Counted from the first letter of the stretch, positions 23,658 to 33,301 are shown. The stretch: DNA of 40,602 nucleotides from JACIWB01 sp038818725 (GCA_038818725.1 JAWAYL010000006.1:1-40602), one strand, 5' to 3'. Notes: generated from the sequence alone by a model not told the origin. Translations and numbers: made by a program.

Positions 23658-24070
23658 GAAGGGAGGAAGAAAATCTCTATAAATTAGAAAAAACTTTAGA
23701 GGAATTAAAAGAGAAAAATAGAAGCATTCCCATAATTGTTGAAGGAGAAAGAGATGTAAAGGCATTGCACAATTTAGATATAAAAGGAGAAATAATAACA
23801 ATTCATGGAAAATTACCAAATTTATGTGATGAAATTGCTATAAAATATAAAGAAGTAATTATACTAACTGATTGGGATGAAGAAGGATGGAAATTATGTA
23901 AAAGAATAGAAGAGAATTTAAAAGGAAGAATAAAATGCATTACAGATTATCGCATCATTTTCTCTCAATTCATAAACTCAAAAAATGTAGAAGGAATTCC
24001 AAAATTCATAAAAAATTTGAGAAAAAAAGTTTTAGAGAAAAATCAAGATTATCTTAAAATTAGAAGATAA
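23654..24070 (+). CDS. Small Toprim-domain protein (UPF0292-like)
   Basis: 138 aa archaeal Toprim protein. The acidic residues of the fold are in IIVEGERDVKALHNL (Glu) and VIILTDWDEEGWKLCKRIE (DxD). No DNA-binding or zinc domain is attached, so it differs from primases and topoisomerases; RNase M5-like or other nuclease roles are possible. It is coupled by ATGA to malic enzyme with no obvious functional link. The 3' end overlaps the carboxypeptidase gene by 22 bp in convergent orientation. Confidence 0.85.
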   Translation: MRREEENLYKLEKTLEELKEKNRSIPIIVEGERDVKALHNLDIKGEIITIHGKLPNLCDEIAIKYKEVIILTDWDEEGWKLCKRIEENLKGRIKCITDYRIIFSQFINSKNVEGIPKFIKNLRKKVLEKNQDYLKIRR

Positions 24071-25782
24071 GCATCTAAAGCATCTTCTATAATCTTATCT
24101 TCATAATATATCTTTGCCAGAAGTTTATGCTTCCCTATTGCTCTGCATATTTCCCATTCATAAGGTTTTTCCTTATCTTCATATTTTAATTCATTGTCTA
24201 AATAAAATTCAACTTTATCATAATTTCCTTCAACTATCATATTCATTTTTCCAATTATAATTGTTTTTCCTATCCTCGCTATCTTTTTTCCCATTATATA
24301 AAGATATCCTTCTTCTGGCTCACTTATTCCTCCTATTTTTATATGAAGTAAAGGAGATTGCCACCATATATTTCCCTTTATTTTTTCAATTCCATCGATT
24401 GTATTAAGCTCTTCATAATAACTTTCATTTGTTCTCTCCCATATCAATCTTAAATATGAATTTCCATAGATTTCTTTTGCAATTATATTAGAATATATTC
24501 CATCAACCTTTGCAAAAGCAATTGTATATAAATCAGTGGCATTATCTGGCAAAATTACTTCTTCTTTCCATATTTTTCCATCCCAATATGTTCCTCCCCT
24601 ATAACTTCCCTTATATTCATTATAAACAATTCCTTTAATCCAATTTGATGCATCGAAACTATAAAGCAAATAAGTTTCCTCCACAACCAATGCTCCATAA
24701 ACCTGCCATTCAAGAGTAATTTTATCTCCTGTAAAAAAATTATTTAGCCACATTATATATGGCTGTGCAATATCTGTTTGATGAAGAGCAACTCTTATTA
24801 CTTCCGCTATGTAGCCACTGTTTTCATCCCCAAACTGCCTTTCTGGCGGATCCTTTATTTTAGACATTTCAGGCGTTATCCATAAAATATTACATCTTTC
24901 ATATTTCCCTTTCACAAATTTCTTTTCCACCTCACTGCTCGCCCCATATGCCCAGGCCGCTATACAGCCAGGCGCCTCATAGCCAACAGTAAGTGGAATT
25001 GTTCCAATGTTGTTTTCATTTAAAATCCCTCCATATGAGCCAATAAATTCTCCAAGGCGAAGAGAGGAGATATGATAAAAATAAAAGTCAGGAGGTGCAT
25101 AATAATATATTTTTCCGGAAGGAGAGACTGCTGAAATCTCTTTATGAGTTGAAGACCAGGGATAAAGAATCATTCTTGCCCCTCCATGAAAATCAACTCC
25201 AACCCTTATTGAATGATTTTCTATAAAACTGCAAAGCGTTTTTCCATTTATACTCCCCCATAGCTTTGAATTTTCACTCTGCCAGTCATAATCTGCTTCC
25301 CTATTTAAATCCCATCCATTTTTATCCCATCTCTGCTTATTATCAAATCCATAGGGATTGTGACTTATTTCAATATATATTTCTCTATTATCGAGAAGAT
25401 ATTTTATCCATTTATCGTTTTCATCTATTCTATCCATAAGCCATTTTGTAAACCAGTATAAGCCAATTGTTCCAACTGTTTCATCTCCATGGGGACCGCC
25501 TAAAAACAAAACTTCTGGCTTTAAAAAACCATTACTTTCATTTGTTATTCTTACATAATATAAATCATATCCTCCATCAACTTTTCCATATCCAAAAATT
25601 TCATTTGCCTTAAAAAGCTCAATATACTCTGGATACTTTTCTTCAAGCGTTTTATACCATGAAACAAGCTCTTCATAGCTCTCTGGCTTCTTCTTTTCAT
25701 AATTTGCTTGTGAAAAACTTGTAATAAAAGTGATAGATAGTAAAAAAGCAATTGCAACCCTTAATTTATTTTTTTCAAACAT
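24049..25782 (-). CDS. Secreted M14 zinc carboxypeptidase with C-terminal Ig-like module
   Basis: 577 aa. The N-terminus LRVAIAFLLSITFITSFSQA is a signal peptide. Zinc ligands HxxE are in LGGPHGDETVG (His98, Glu101) and the third His in VDFHGGARM (His199); substrate-carboxylate residues DLNRE (Asn160, Arg161) and the likely catalytic Glu269 (LTVGYEAPG) complete the M14 site. So it should act outside the cell on peptide C-termini or cell-surface peptides. The last ~90 aa (EPEEGYLYIMGKKIARIG; YDKVEFYLDNELKYEDKEKP) match the second module of the lipoprotein at 1682-2338. AGAGGG lies 8-9 nt before the ATG, unlike most genes here, so the mRNA has a leader; box A is near 25815. Confidence 0.9.
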   Translation of the reverse strand: MFEKNKLRVAIAFLLSITFITSFSQANYEKKKPESYEELVSWYKTLEEKYPEYIELFKANEIFGYGKVDGGYDLYYVRITNESNGFLKPEVLFLGGPHGDETVGTIGLYWFTKWLMDRIDENDKWIKYLLDNREIYIEISHNPYGFDNKQRWDKNGWDLNREADYDWQSENSKLWGSINGKTLCSFIENHSIRVGVDFHGGARMILYPWSSTHKEISAVSPSGKIYYYAPPDFYFYHISSLRLGEFIGSYGGILNENNIGTIPLTVGYEAPGCIAAWAYGASSEVEKKFVKGKYERCNILWITPEMSKIKDPPERQFGDENSGYIAEVIRVALHQTDIAQPYIMWLNNFFTGDKITLEWQVYGALVVEETYLLYSFDASNWIKGIVYNEYKGSYRGGTYWDGKIWKEEVILPDNATDLYTIAFAKVDGIYSNIIAKEIYGNSYLRLIWERTNESYYEELNTIDGIEKIKGNIWWQSPLLHIKIGGISEPEEGYLYIMGKKIARIGKTIIIGKMNMIVEGNYDKVEFYLDNELKYEDKEKPYEWEICRAIGKHKLLAKIYYEDKIIEDALDAYLLILR

Positions 25783-25832
25783 TTTAACACCCTCTTTGTA
25801 TATTTTAATATATAAAAAGCTTTTTCTATCTG

Positions 25833-26786
25833 TTATGAAATAGCTTGAGTGTTGAGCTTGCTTTTTAGTTCCTTTATTAATTTGGTCTCCAAAGCATTAA
25901 ATCCGTCTAAATTTGCTTTATAAACACTTACATAATCACCTAAATAAAGGCATGATATCATTTTTGAAAATAAACTTTTACCTTCAGCAAAATATTCAAT
26001 TATCTTTGCTTTTTTACTATATATTTTTTTCATAAAATCAAATCTTTTAGCAACTTCCTCATTTTCATTTCCCCTCAAAAATATGCAAGTCAATTTTTCT
26101 AAATCTCTTTCCCATGCTTCAATTTCATTATGGTTGCAATCACTAACTGAAAAATCAAAAGCAAGCATTTTTGCATTTTCGTTGAGCTGTTGGCGCCATC
26201 TTGTGGCTATGCTTGCCATACCTCCATAGCCATATATCAACGCCGTGCCTTCTATTTTTTTTGCAATTTCCAGGGCAATATTTTCTCCATTTTCAACTCT
26301 ATCTCTTATCATCTCCGCTGCTGTAATAACTTCCCTATAATTCTGTTTTTTTATGAAGCCATTTCTCTCTAGAGTTAATGAAAGTGTAAGGAGCAAATAT
26401 GCAATAGCAAATCTTGGAAGCAAGCCGGATGGCAAAATTATTGAATTTTTCTCTTTTGAAAGAATTCCACCAGATGTTATAACAAGAATATTACAACCTT
26501 TCTTCTTTGCTTCTTTATAGCAAGAAATTACTTCTGATGTATTTCCGCTATAGCTCATTGCAATAAATAATGAGGATGAATCAGCAAAATATGGCAGGCA
26601 ATAATCCTTAACAATAATAAATGGAACTCTTGAAAAATGCTTTATTATTTCCCCGCTTATTCCAGAACCACCCATTCCACAGAATATTATTTTATCTGCT
26701 TCAAAATAAAAATCATAAGATTTTGCTATTTTTATCGCCTCTTTTATTTGCTGAGGAAAGGAATTGAGCAAAGATAATGCATTCAT
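25833..26786 (-). CDS. Bifunctional phosphoglucose/phosphomannose isomerase
   Basis: SIS-domain sugar isomerase interconverting fructose-6-phosphate with glucose-6- and mannose-6-phosphate, for gluconeogenesis and glycan precursors. The first SIS domain has FCGMGGSGISGEI and AMSYSGNTSEVI (phosphate loop); the second has IYGYGGMASIATRWRQQLNE, where the Glu is the expected base, and FSVSDCNHNEIEAWE, containing the catalytic His. 317 aa is the normal archaeal PGI/PMI size. A TTTTATA box about 27 nt before the ATG supports a leaderless start at 26786. It follows the NAD kinase-like gene on the same strand by 41 nt but has its own promoter. Confidence 0.92.
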   Translation of the reverse strand: MNALSLLNSFPQQIKEAIKIAKSYDFYFEADKIIFCGMGGSGISGEIIKHFSRVPFIIVKDYCLPYFADSSSLFIAMSYSGNTSEVISCYKEAKKKGCNILVITSGGILSKEKNSIILPSGLLPRFAIAYLLLTLSLTLERNGFIKKQNYREVITAAEMIRDRVENGENIALEIAKKIEGTALIYGYGGMASIATRWRQQLNENAKMLAFDFSVSDCNHNEIEAWERDLEKLTCIFLRGNENEEVAKRFDFMKKIYSKKAKIIEYFAEGKSLFSKMISCLYLGDYVSVYKANLDGFNALETKLIKELKSKLNTQAIS

Positions 26787-26827
26787 GAATGTAAAATCTT
26801 CGTTGTATAAAATTGTTTATTCTATCA

Positions 26828-27886
26828 CTATATTACCTCCATTATTTTCTTTTCTTTATATCCTGTATAAACAGGAATAAACCCGCGGAGCATTTCATTT
26901 ACCTCCTCGCTACCAGTATCTACTTTTAAAAAATCAATTTCATTGAGCTTTTCTTTTGTTGAAATAACTATTATGTTTTCTTTTCCTAATTTTTTTATTA
27001 TTTCAGCACTTATTGGTTGATTTCCTCTACCAAAAATAAATCCTTGCTTTCCCATCGGGGATACAATAATCTTTGTTTTTTCCTCTAAAAATCTTTTTAT
27101 ATCATTCTCACTTGCATCTCTAAAAACAACACTCCTATTTTTTATTAAATCTATTCCAAGGAAAGAGCCATTTCCAATTCTTTTTTTAATTTCCCATGTT
27201 GTGCTTCCTCCCCCTACTATATACAAAACATCTTCCTCCATTTCTTCAATGATCCATGAAGCAATTTCTTCTTTACCATCTCCATAATAAATTTCTTTTC
27301 CACTTTGAATTTTTTTATGAGAAGGAACAATGGCATAGCCAACTATTCTTTTGATCATTTTATCCTCTTTAATTGCATCTTCATCTATATCAAATATTTC
27401 CCTTTCCTCGTAGCCCAATTCATCTATTTCATCAACTATTTCGCTCGCATCTTTTGGAGTAAGAGCAAATACACCAGAAAACATTTTAACTCCTGAAGGC
27501 ACACCAAGCAATGGAATCGATGCGCCCACAGCTTCAAAAATATCTCGCGCGGTGCCATCGCCGCCAACAAATACTATTATATCTGAATTTTTTGAAATTA
27601 TTTTTGCACTTTTTTTTGTATCATCAGCGGTTGTTTTTTCTCTTGTTTCATAAACAATTTTGAATTTTTTACCACTTTTTAATAGAGCATTTTCTCCCAT
27701 TTCAGATGAACATGTTATAAATTCATAATCTTTTTTTATATTTGATAAAAATTCAATAGCTCTTCCTTCTGCAATTGGCTTTGCACCTCTTTTTATTGCT
27801 TCCTCAAGTTTTCCATCTGTTCCTTTTAATCCAACTTTCCCTCCCATTCCCGCAATCGGATTTATTATAAAACCTATTTTCTTCAT
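26828..27886 (-). CDS. ATP-NAD kinase-like protein (COG3199)
   Basis: 352 aa with the diacylglycerol/NAD kinase fold. IGFINPIAGMGGKVGLKGTD-like start (KKIGFIINPIAGMGGKVGLK) and VFVGGDGTARDIFEAV, the GGDGT nucleotide site, define the family; LYIVGGGSTTWEIKKRIG is the second glycine-rich segment. This archaeal subgroup is predicted, not proved, to phosphorylate NAD or a related diphosphate. The ATG overlaps the stop of the RHH-like gene by ATGA. Cytoplasmic. Pairing with a DNA-binding-like protein may mean regulation by cofactor state, but that is speculation. Confidence 0.88.
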   Translation of the reverse strand: MKKIGFIINPIAGMGGKVGLKGTDGKLEEAIKRGAKPIAEGRAIEFLSNIKKDYEFITCSSEMGENALLKSGKKFKIVYETREKTTADDTKKSAKIISKNSDIIVFVGGDGTARDIFEAVGASIPLLGVPSGVKMFSGVFALTPKDASEIVDEIDELGYEEREIFDIDEDAIKEDKMIKRIVGYAIVPSHKKIQSGKEIYYGDGKEEIASWIIEEMEEDVLYIVGGGSTTWEIKKRIGNGSFLGIDLIKNRSVVFRDASENDIKRFLEEKTKIIVSPMGKQGFIFGRGNQPISAEIIKKLGKENIIVISTKEKLNEIDFLKVDTGSEEVNEMLRGFIPVYTGYKEKKIMEVI

Positions 27887-28287
27887 TTAATTGTCTCTAT
27901 TCTATCCTGAATGATTTTTTGCATTTTAAAAAGAGATTGTCTTATTTTATCTATTTTTTCTTTTGCACTATCTGGCATATTTCCTATTTCATCTTCTATA
28001 TGCTCTAGATATCCACGGCATGCTATTAGAGTATTTAATAAATCATATGATATTTCTTTTAACGGCATTAGTTCTATATCCCCCCTTCTCTCTCTTATAA
28101 GATGTGTTTGCGGCTCTCTTTTGTAATTTATTTTTTCATATAATTCAAGATAAAGTTGAAGAGCTTTTACAAGCTCATTTCCTAAAACAGTGTGCTTTTT
28201 TCCATATTTCCCCTCCACAAACTCCTTAAACTTAAGCCATATCTTTTCCTGCTTATCATCAACCCTTACTCCAATTGGCTTGCTCAT
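27883..28287 (-). CDS. RHH-like DNA-binding protein with coiled C-terminus
   Basis: 134 aa. The N-terminal ~50 aa (GVRVDDKQEKIWLKFKEFVE, VLGNELVKALQLYLELYE) follow a strand-helix-helix pattern like ribbon-helix-helix regulators; the rest is helical (DLLNTLIACRGYLEHIEDEI and EKIDKIRQSLFKMQKIIQDR), probably for oligomerisation. Leaderless start likely: AT-rich boxes lie at 28311-28323 on the minus strand. It is coupled to the NAD kinase-like gene by ATGA and is divergent from the S-layer-like gene, so it could regulate either. DNA binding is inferred from pattern only. Confidence 0.65.
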   Translation of the reverse strand: MSKPIGVRVDDKQEKIWLKFKEFVEGKYGKKHTVLGNELVKALQLYLELYEKINYKREPQTHLIRERRGDIELMPLKEISYDLLNTLIACRGYLEHIEDEIGNMPDSAKEKIDKIRQSLFKMQKIIQDRIETIK

Positions 28288-28329
28288 ATTTTGCTAACAA
28301 TATAAGCAGAATTTAAATATAAGTTTTTT

Positions 28330-28365
28330 GCAAATCTTTGATAAAAAGCAAAATCTTTATAAAAA
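28330..28365 (+). promoter_or_regulatory. Tandem 18-bp imperfect repeat at the S-layer gene promoter
   Basis: Two adjacent 18-bp copies, GCAAATCTTTGATAAAAA (28330-28347) and GCAAAATCTTTATAAAAA (28348-28365), differ by two small shifts. The second contains the stronger box A TTTATAAA. A start site near 28383 is expected, giving a leader of about 70 nt before ATG 28456. Confidence 0.6.
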
Positions 28366-28455
28366 GGAATTGAATTCTACTTGTTTAAAATGGAAAAAGA
28401 GAAAAAGTTAAAAAAGGAAAAGCATTTTAGAAAGAAAATTGAAGGGGGAATGAAA

Positions 28456-31400
28456 ATGAATGGAAGAAGTATTAAAAAAATAGGAAGCGTGATTGTGGTA
28501 GTTGCAATATTAGCGAGCGCCTTGCCAGTTGTAGCACAAGATGTAACTCCACCAGTTACAACAATAGCAATTGAGCCAACTTTGCCAATCTGGGGATGGC
28601 ATGTAACAAATGTAACAGTAACATTAAATGCAACAGATGATGAGAGCGGGGTAAATGCAACATATTACAGAATAAATGGGGGAGATTGGATAAAATATAC
28701 AGCGCCATTTACATTGAGCACACCAGGAAAGCATAAAGTAGAATATTATAGCATTGATAATGAAGGAAATGAAGAAACCGCTAAAGAAGAATATATACCA
28801 ATTGCAAATTTAACTGCATTGCAAGTTAGCCCAGCAACTGCAAACTGGAATGAAACAAAGACAATTGAAATAAACAATGCGGAAGGAACAGTTTATTTAT
28901 ATGCTCCTCGCGAAACAACACCAAGATATACAACCGCTGGACCTGGCTATGTAAGATGGTCAAATGTATTGTTAAATATAAGCGGAAAATGGTGGATTGT
29001 TGATATTGTAGATAATAAAGCAAATGCATTTGCAATAGATGTTAAACCTGTTGAGCTTGTTGTAAATGCTACGCCTGATGAAGTTAATTACATAAAAGTA
29101 GGTAAGCCAGGATGCTATATAAACATCGAAGGAACAGTTACAATGGCTGGCCAGCCAGCAGCGCAGGCAAAAGTTAAATTGATTTATCCAGATGGAAGCA
29201 TTGAAATGCAGAATGTTACATCCACCGGAAGCTTTTCATTTATAGATAAAAATATTGGACAAAAAGGAGCAGGCAAATATAATGTTACTGCATTTATTGG
29301 AGATGAGCAATATCCAGATGCATTTGGTTATGATATTGTAAATGTAAAAACAGTCGCTCCAAATATAAGCATCAATGTTAATAATGCGATAGGTGGTTTC
29401 GATATAGGAAAAGTAGCTTTTGAAATAACATATCCAGAAGATGGATCGCAATTATTGCCAGAGAACAATTATAACATATCTATTTATAAAGGAAGCGAGT
29501 TATATGCATGGAGAAACAATACTGGAACAAGCAACGAAACAAAAATTGCATTTAATATAGAGGGAAAATTCCTTAATTTAACATCTCGAATGTGGGAGGC
29601 AGGAGATTATTTACTTAAAGTAAATGTTGATGTAACAGCAGATGGAAACTGGGAATATGTTGGCGAAAAAGATTTCAGCATAGCAACGCCACCCGCAGTC
29701 AACATAAAGATTTTACAGCCAGATGATAAAAAGATGAAAGTTTTGGCGCCCGAAGCAAACAGGCAGCTGCTGAGAATCCAGATATTTGGAAGCAATATGA
29801 CAACATATGGTACGCCTGAAGCTTTGGGAATAGGAATAAATAATGAAAATTTAACTGAAAGAATTAAGATAGAAGGAGATTTGCTTTATCCTCCAACAAA
29901 AGATGCATATAACTATGCAGGAAATGGAGTATGGGAAATATATGTATTCCCAATAAAAGGTAATGGATTTATTTATATAAATATAACATGGCCTGAAAAA
30001 GGAACAGCAAAAGAAGCAATAAATATAACTGATGGAGGAGTTGCAAAGGTTCAGCCAGCATCAATAATAGTAGATACACCTACAGATATTGAAGTAGAAG
30101 TTAGAGATAATTATGGAAATCCAATTGCAAATGCAAATGTAAAGATGTATTATGAAAATGACATCTATTTGCTTGGCGAAGCTGTTGAGAATGGAAGCTT
30201 ATCAGGAGATGGCTCACCTGGAAAAGGACAGAATGGAAAATATAACTTTAAAATTAATTCAAAATATGCCGGAGTTAATATAATAGTTGCAGTGGATTAT
30301 GTAATCAGCGGAACAGGAACACAGTATACATATGCAAGAATTGAATCAAGAGCAGCTCATGATTTAAATGCAACAATTGCTCCATCAAAAGTTCTTGCTG
30401 GAGAGAATACTGAATTTACAGTTAATATAACAAAAGGAGGGCAAGCATATTCAGATGATTTTGAATTCTATATATTAAATGAAACACAACTGCAAAAGCT
30501 ACATGAGGGGGTGCTTGAATTACCTCCTCCAGTTTATACAACAAGCAGTGCAAATTCAACATTTAAATATCATATAGAGGAGGCTGGAAAATACTATTTG
30601 TATGTAAGAACAGCTGATAAAAAGCATGACAATATGCAAGTTGAGCCAAGCTTTGAAGTAACTAAAGCAAAAGTAACTGCAAGCCCAAGCTTGCTTGTAA
30701 AGAATGTTGATAAAAATGCAACGGTATCATTTAGCGTTACATGGAATGAAAAAGCATTGAATGGAACATTGCATATAAAAGGAATAAAAACAGTTGATAC
30801 ACAGAACATTACATATATAAATGATACAATTGAAATAACAATAACAAATGGAATAGGAAATGTAACGCAAATAAATGCAACAGCAATAGGAAATATAACA
30901 TTCGAATTCAAGCCAGCTACTGAGGGAAGTGTTTTCGCTGAAGCAGAAGGAGTGCTAAGAATAACAACTCCAACAGTTGAAATAGTTGAGCCAGCAGAAA
31001 AAGTTGCATTCCTTGCAGAGGAAAATCTGATAACAATATTTGTAAAGCATCCATTGACAAATGCAGGAATAAAAGGACTTAATGTTGAAGTAATTACTCC
31101 AATGGGAGCAATAGATGTTGGAGAAACAGATGCAAATGGAAAATTACTATTTGGAATTGTTCCACTTGAAACAGGAAAGATAAATATATATGTAGAAGGA
31201 GAGAATGCTGGAAGCATAGATGTAACAATTGGCTTGAAGATAATTGCGCCAGAACTTGAAAAAGGAAAGGAAGCAAAAATAACAGTTACAACAAGAGGTG
31301 GAAAACCAGTTGAAGGTGTAAAAGTAACAATAGATGGAAAAATATTTACAACAGATGCAAATGGTGAAGTTAAATTTACACCTGATAAAGAAGGCAACAT

Positions 31401-31545
31401 AACAATAGTTGCAGAGAAAGACGGCTATTACAAGGCGACAAAAACAGTAGAAGTGAGGGCGGGAGCGAAGGCGCCAGGCTTTGAAATAATAGGAATTGCA
31501 ATTGCAATGCTTGCAGCGATAGTTTTGCTGAGAAAAAGGAAGTAA
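28456..31545 (+). CDS. Large PGF-CTERM surface (S-layer-like) protein
   Basis: About 1,029 aa from ATG 28456. I chose this start because GGGGG at 28444-28448 lies 7 nt before it and the signal peptide IKKIGSVIVVVAILASALPV begins just after; in-frame starts at 28381 (TTG), 28390 and 28450 are possible and would add a charged extension. The mature protein begins with an OmpL47-like module (NVTVTLNATDDESGVNATYY) related to the lipoprotein at 1682-2338, continues with many Asn-rich beta-sandwich repeats and NxT/S sites for N-glycosylation, and ends with a carboxypeptidase-regulatory-like domain (GGKPVEGVKVTIDGK). The C-terminus KAPGFEIIGIAIAMLAAIVL plus LRKRK is a PGF-CTERM signal for archaeosortase processing and lipid anchoring. 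Composition and the strong RBS suggest a highly expressed envelope protein. Confidence 0.9.
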   Translation: MNGRSIKKIGSVIVVVAILASALPVVAQDVTPPVTTIAIEPTLPIWGWHVTNVTVTLNATDDESGVNATYYRINGGDWIKYTAPFTLSTPGKHKVEYYSIDNEGNEETAKEEYIPIANLTALQVSPATANWNETKTIEINNAEGTVYLYAPRETTPRYTTAGPGYVRWSNVLLNISGKWWIVDIVDNKANAFAIDVKPVELVVNATPDEVNYIKVGKPGCYINIEGTVTMAGQPAAQAKVKLIYPDGSIEMQNVTSTGSFSFIDKNIGQKGAGKYNVTAFIGDEQYPDAFGYDIVNVKTVAPNISINVNNAIGGFDIGKVAFEITYPEDGSQLLPENNYNISIYKGSELYAWRNNTGTSNETKIAFNIEGKFLNLTSRMWEAGDYLLKVNVDVTADGNWEYVGEKDFSIATPPAVNIKILQPDDKKMKVLAPEANRQLLRIQIFGSNMTTYGTPEALGIGINNENLTERIKIEGDLLYPPTKDAYNYAGNGVWEIYVFPIKGNGFIYINITWPEKGTAKEAINITDGGVAKVQPASIIVDTPTDIEVEVRDNYGNPIANANVKMYYENDIYLLGEAVENGSLSGDGSPGKGQNGKYNFKINSKYAGVNIIVAVDYVISGTGTQYTYARIESRAAHDLNATIAPSKVLAGENTEFTVNITKGGQAYSDDFEFYILNETQLQKLHEGVLELPPPVYTTSSANSTFKYHIEEAGKYYLYVRTADKKHDNMQVEPSFEVTKAKVTASPSLLVKNVDKNATVSFSVTWNEKALNGTLHIKGIKTVDTQNITYINDTIEITITNGIGNVTQINATAIGNITFEFKPATEGSVFAEAEGVLRITTPTVEIVEPAEKVAFLAEENLITIFVKHPLTNAGIKGLNVEVITPMGAIDVGETDANGKLLFGIVPLETGKINIYVEGENAGSIDVTIGLKIIAPELEKGKEAKITVTTRGGKPVEGVKVTIDGKIFTTDANGEVKFTPDKEGNITIVAEKDGYYKATKTVEVRAGAKAPGFEIIGIAIAMLAAIVLLRKRK

Positions 31546-31593
31546 GCAGCCCTCTTTCCAAAATATTTTAATATCTCTTTTTCTTTTTATTTA

Positions 31594-31911
31594 ATGGTTG
31601 ATGAAGAGGATGAATTTAGGAAAATAATGAAGGAAATGGAGAAAATATTTGAGGAAGTATTTAAGGATGTTATTGAGCAATTTTCTTTAGAAAAAAATTT
31701 TGAAATAAATGAAGATGATAAAAAATTTTATGTAACTGTTGAGCTTGATGCAGGAGAGGAAGATATAAAAGTTAAGGTGTATAAAGATGCGATTGAAATA
31801 AGATTAAAAAATGGATGGGCGAAGAAAATTGATTTTCCATGCAAAATCAAGAAAAAAATAAAGAAAACTTTTAAAAATGGCGTTCTTGATTTAGAAATAG
31901 AAAAAGCTTAG
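31594..31911 (+). CDS. Hsp20/alpha-crystallin-like small heat shock protein
   Basis: 105 aa. A short acidic helical N-terminus (MVDEEDEFRKIMKEMEKIFE) precedes a compact alpha-crystallin-type beta-sandwich: KKFYVTVELDAGEEDIKVKV, AIEIRLKNGWAKKIDFPCKI and FKNGVLDLEIEKA, the last being the family's GVLxLxxxK motif. The C-terminal IxI tail is missing, so large oligomers are unlikely. Cytoplasmic holdase. AT-rich box A (ATATTTTAAT) lies about 30 nt before the ATG. Its stop overlaps the convergent trpS stop by a few bases. Confidence 0.85.
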   Translation: MVDEEDEFRKIMKEMEKIFEEVFKDVIEQFSLEKNFEINEDDKKFYVTVELDAGEEDIKVKVYKDAIEIRLKNGWAKKIDFPCKIKKKIKKTFKNGVLDLEIEKA

Positions 31912-33194
31912 ATATATTCTTTTATTTCATCTCTTGCAGATTCTCTTTTTTCTTTTAATTCAATTAAAAAATTTGAAAGAATTTCATAGGCATATTTTTT
32001 GCAATCCCCGCATAAAATTTCTCCATTTTTGCATTTCTCTCTTATCTTTAAAATTTCCTCATCGCTTTCTATAACTCCATAATTGAAAATTTCGTATATA
32101 ATGCATTCCTCCGGCTTGCCCCCATATTTTCTTTGCTCCTCTGCAGAAATTGCTCCCCCAGTTTTTGCATTCCATACCTTCTTTTTTAATTCATTTAAAT
32201 TATCTGTAAGAAATATTGCATATTGTGGCTTGCTGCTTGACATTTTATTTCCATCCAAGCCAGTTATAAAGCGATGATATGTTGAAGAAGGAAGAATAAA
32301 GCCATAACCACCATTTTCTCTTTCAGCTTTAGCAATTTCATATTCGAAAGAAAATATGTCATCAATCTTTGCATATATTGCCTTATAGCTGTCTATTCTT
32401 TCAATAACTTTTCCAAATTTTTTTATAATTTCTTCCGCGATATCCAAAAATTCTTTTATATTTTCCTCTCCTTTTATAAATACTCCTATCCTATCCTTTT
32501 CCTTAACTATGCTATAAATCCTATGGGCATTTGCAATATCTCTACAAAGCCTTATATGGGGGTCCTGATCAACACCAACAGGAACAAGTGTTGGACAAAT
32601 TCCTCCATATTCTTCAAGCTGAACGTGCAAAATATCTCCTATTTGAATAAATGGGGCAAAAATATGTGCAATGTTTGTTGACCCTTGAAAGCCATAAATT
32701 GCATTTATCTGTGAAAAATTTGATTTTTTAGCAAGCAAGTATGCTAAATCCTTTACTTTTTCATTTTTAGATTGAAAATATATTCTACATGGTTTTAGAC
32801 CAAGAGCAATATAATTCAGTATATATTCTTCAATTGCAATTTTTTCCCCTTCTTTAATAGAAATATCTCTTGTAGCATATGCTTCTATATCTGCAACTGC
32901 AATACTTACATTTGCTCCTATTGATTGATAATAAATAACCTGATCTATTACTATCTTATGCCCAAAATGCATTTTTCCAGATGGCATTAATCCAGTTAAT
33001 ATTTTCCATTTCATCCCTCTTTTAATTGCCTCTCTTATGCTATCAAATCCCCTATGTCCAAAAACAATATTTCTACGGAAGAAAAATGGTGGGTTAGGTA
33101 AATCTTTCCATAGTGTGCTTGAAAATCTCTCTATTCCAAATTTTTCAAATAGTTCTTCATATTCATATTTCTGCGAACCCCATGGGTCAATCAT
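31908..33194 (-). CDS. trpS: Tryptophanyl-tRNA synthetase
   Basis: Class I synthetase, archaeal/eukaryotic type, 428 aa. GLMPSGKMHFGHKIVIDQ is the HIGH region and GLDGNKMSSSKPQ the KMSKS loop; GVDQDPHIRLCRDIA contacts tRNA and substrate in this subclass. I start at ATG 33194: TTTATAT read from 33221 lies exactly 27 nt before it, while the longer frame to 33287 runs through tRNA-Cys and cannot be coding. The N-terminal MIDPWGSQKYEYEELFEKFG is typical of archaeal TrpRS. The gene lies 36 nt downstream of tRNA-Cys. Confidence 0.95.
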   Translation of the reverse strand: MIDPWGSQKYEYEELFEKFGIERFSSTLWKDLPNPPFFFRRNIVFGHRGFDSIREAIKRGMKWKILTGLMPSGKMHFGHKIVIDQVIYYQSIGANVSIAVADIEAYATRDISIKEGEKIAIEEYILNYIALGLKPCRIYFQSKNEKVKDLAYLLAKKSNFSQINAIYGFQGSTNIAHIFAPFIQIGDILHVQLEEYGGICPTLVPVGVDQDPHIRLCRDIANAHRIYSIVKEKDRIGVFIKGEENIKEFLDIAEEIIKKFGKVIERIDSYKAIYAKIDDIFSFEYEIAKAERENGGYGFILPSSTYHRFITGLDGNKMSSSKPQYAIFLTDNLNELKKKVWNAKTGGAISAEEQRKYGGKPEECIIYEIFNYGVIESDEEILKIREKCKNGEILCGDCKKYAYEILSNFLIELKEKRESARDEIKEYI

Positions 33195-33230
33195 GCTATT
33201 GAAGTTATGAAAAAATATAAATATTTTGGA

Positions 33231-33301
33231 AGGGCGGGGCGGGAATTGAACCCGCGTATGCGGATCTGCAGTCCGCCACCCTGCCACTAGGTGACCCGCC
33301 C
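33231..33301 (-). tRNA. tRNA-Cys (anticodon GCA)
   Basis: Minus strand: acceptor GGGCGGG/CCCGCCC, anticodon arm GCGGA-CTGCAGA-TCCGC with anticodon GCA, T arm GCGGG-TTCAATT-CCCGC, and U73 discriminator (33231), the main tRNA-Cys identity element. CCA is not encoded. It lies between the helicase (22 nt upstream) and trpS (36 nt downstream), all on one strand. Confidence 0.97.

Noticed and set aside
30594..31400. Long 268-codon minus-strand frame inside the S-layer-like gene
   Set aside because: It is antisense to a strongly supported gene with signal peptide and PGF-CTERM; its Ser/Phe/Pro-rich composition is what the complement of Gly/Glu/Lys/Asn codons produces.
33195..33287. N-terminal extension of TrpRS
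   Set aside because: It runs through the tRNA-Cys gene; a box A lies 27 nt before ATG 33194.
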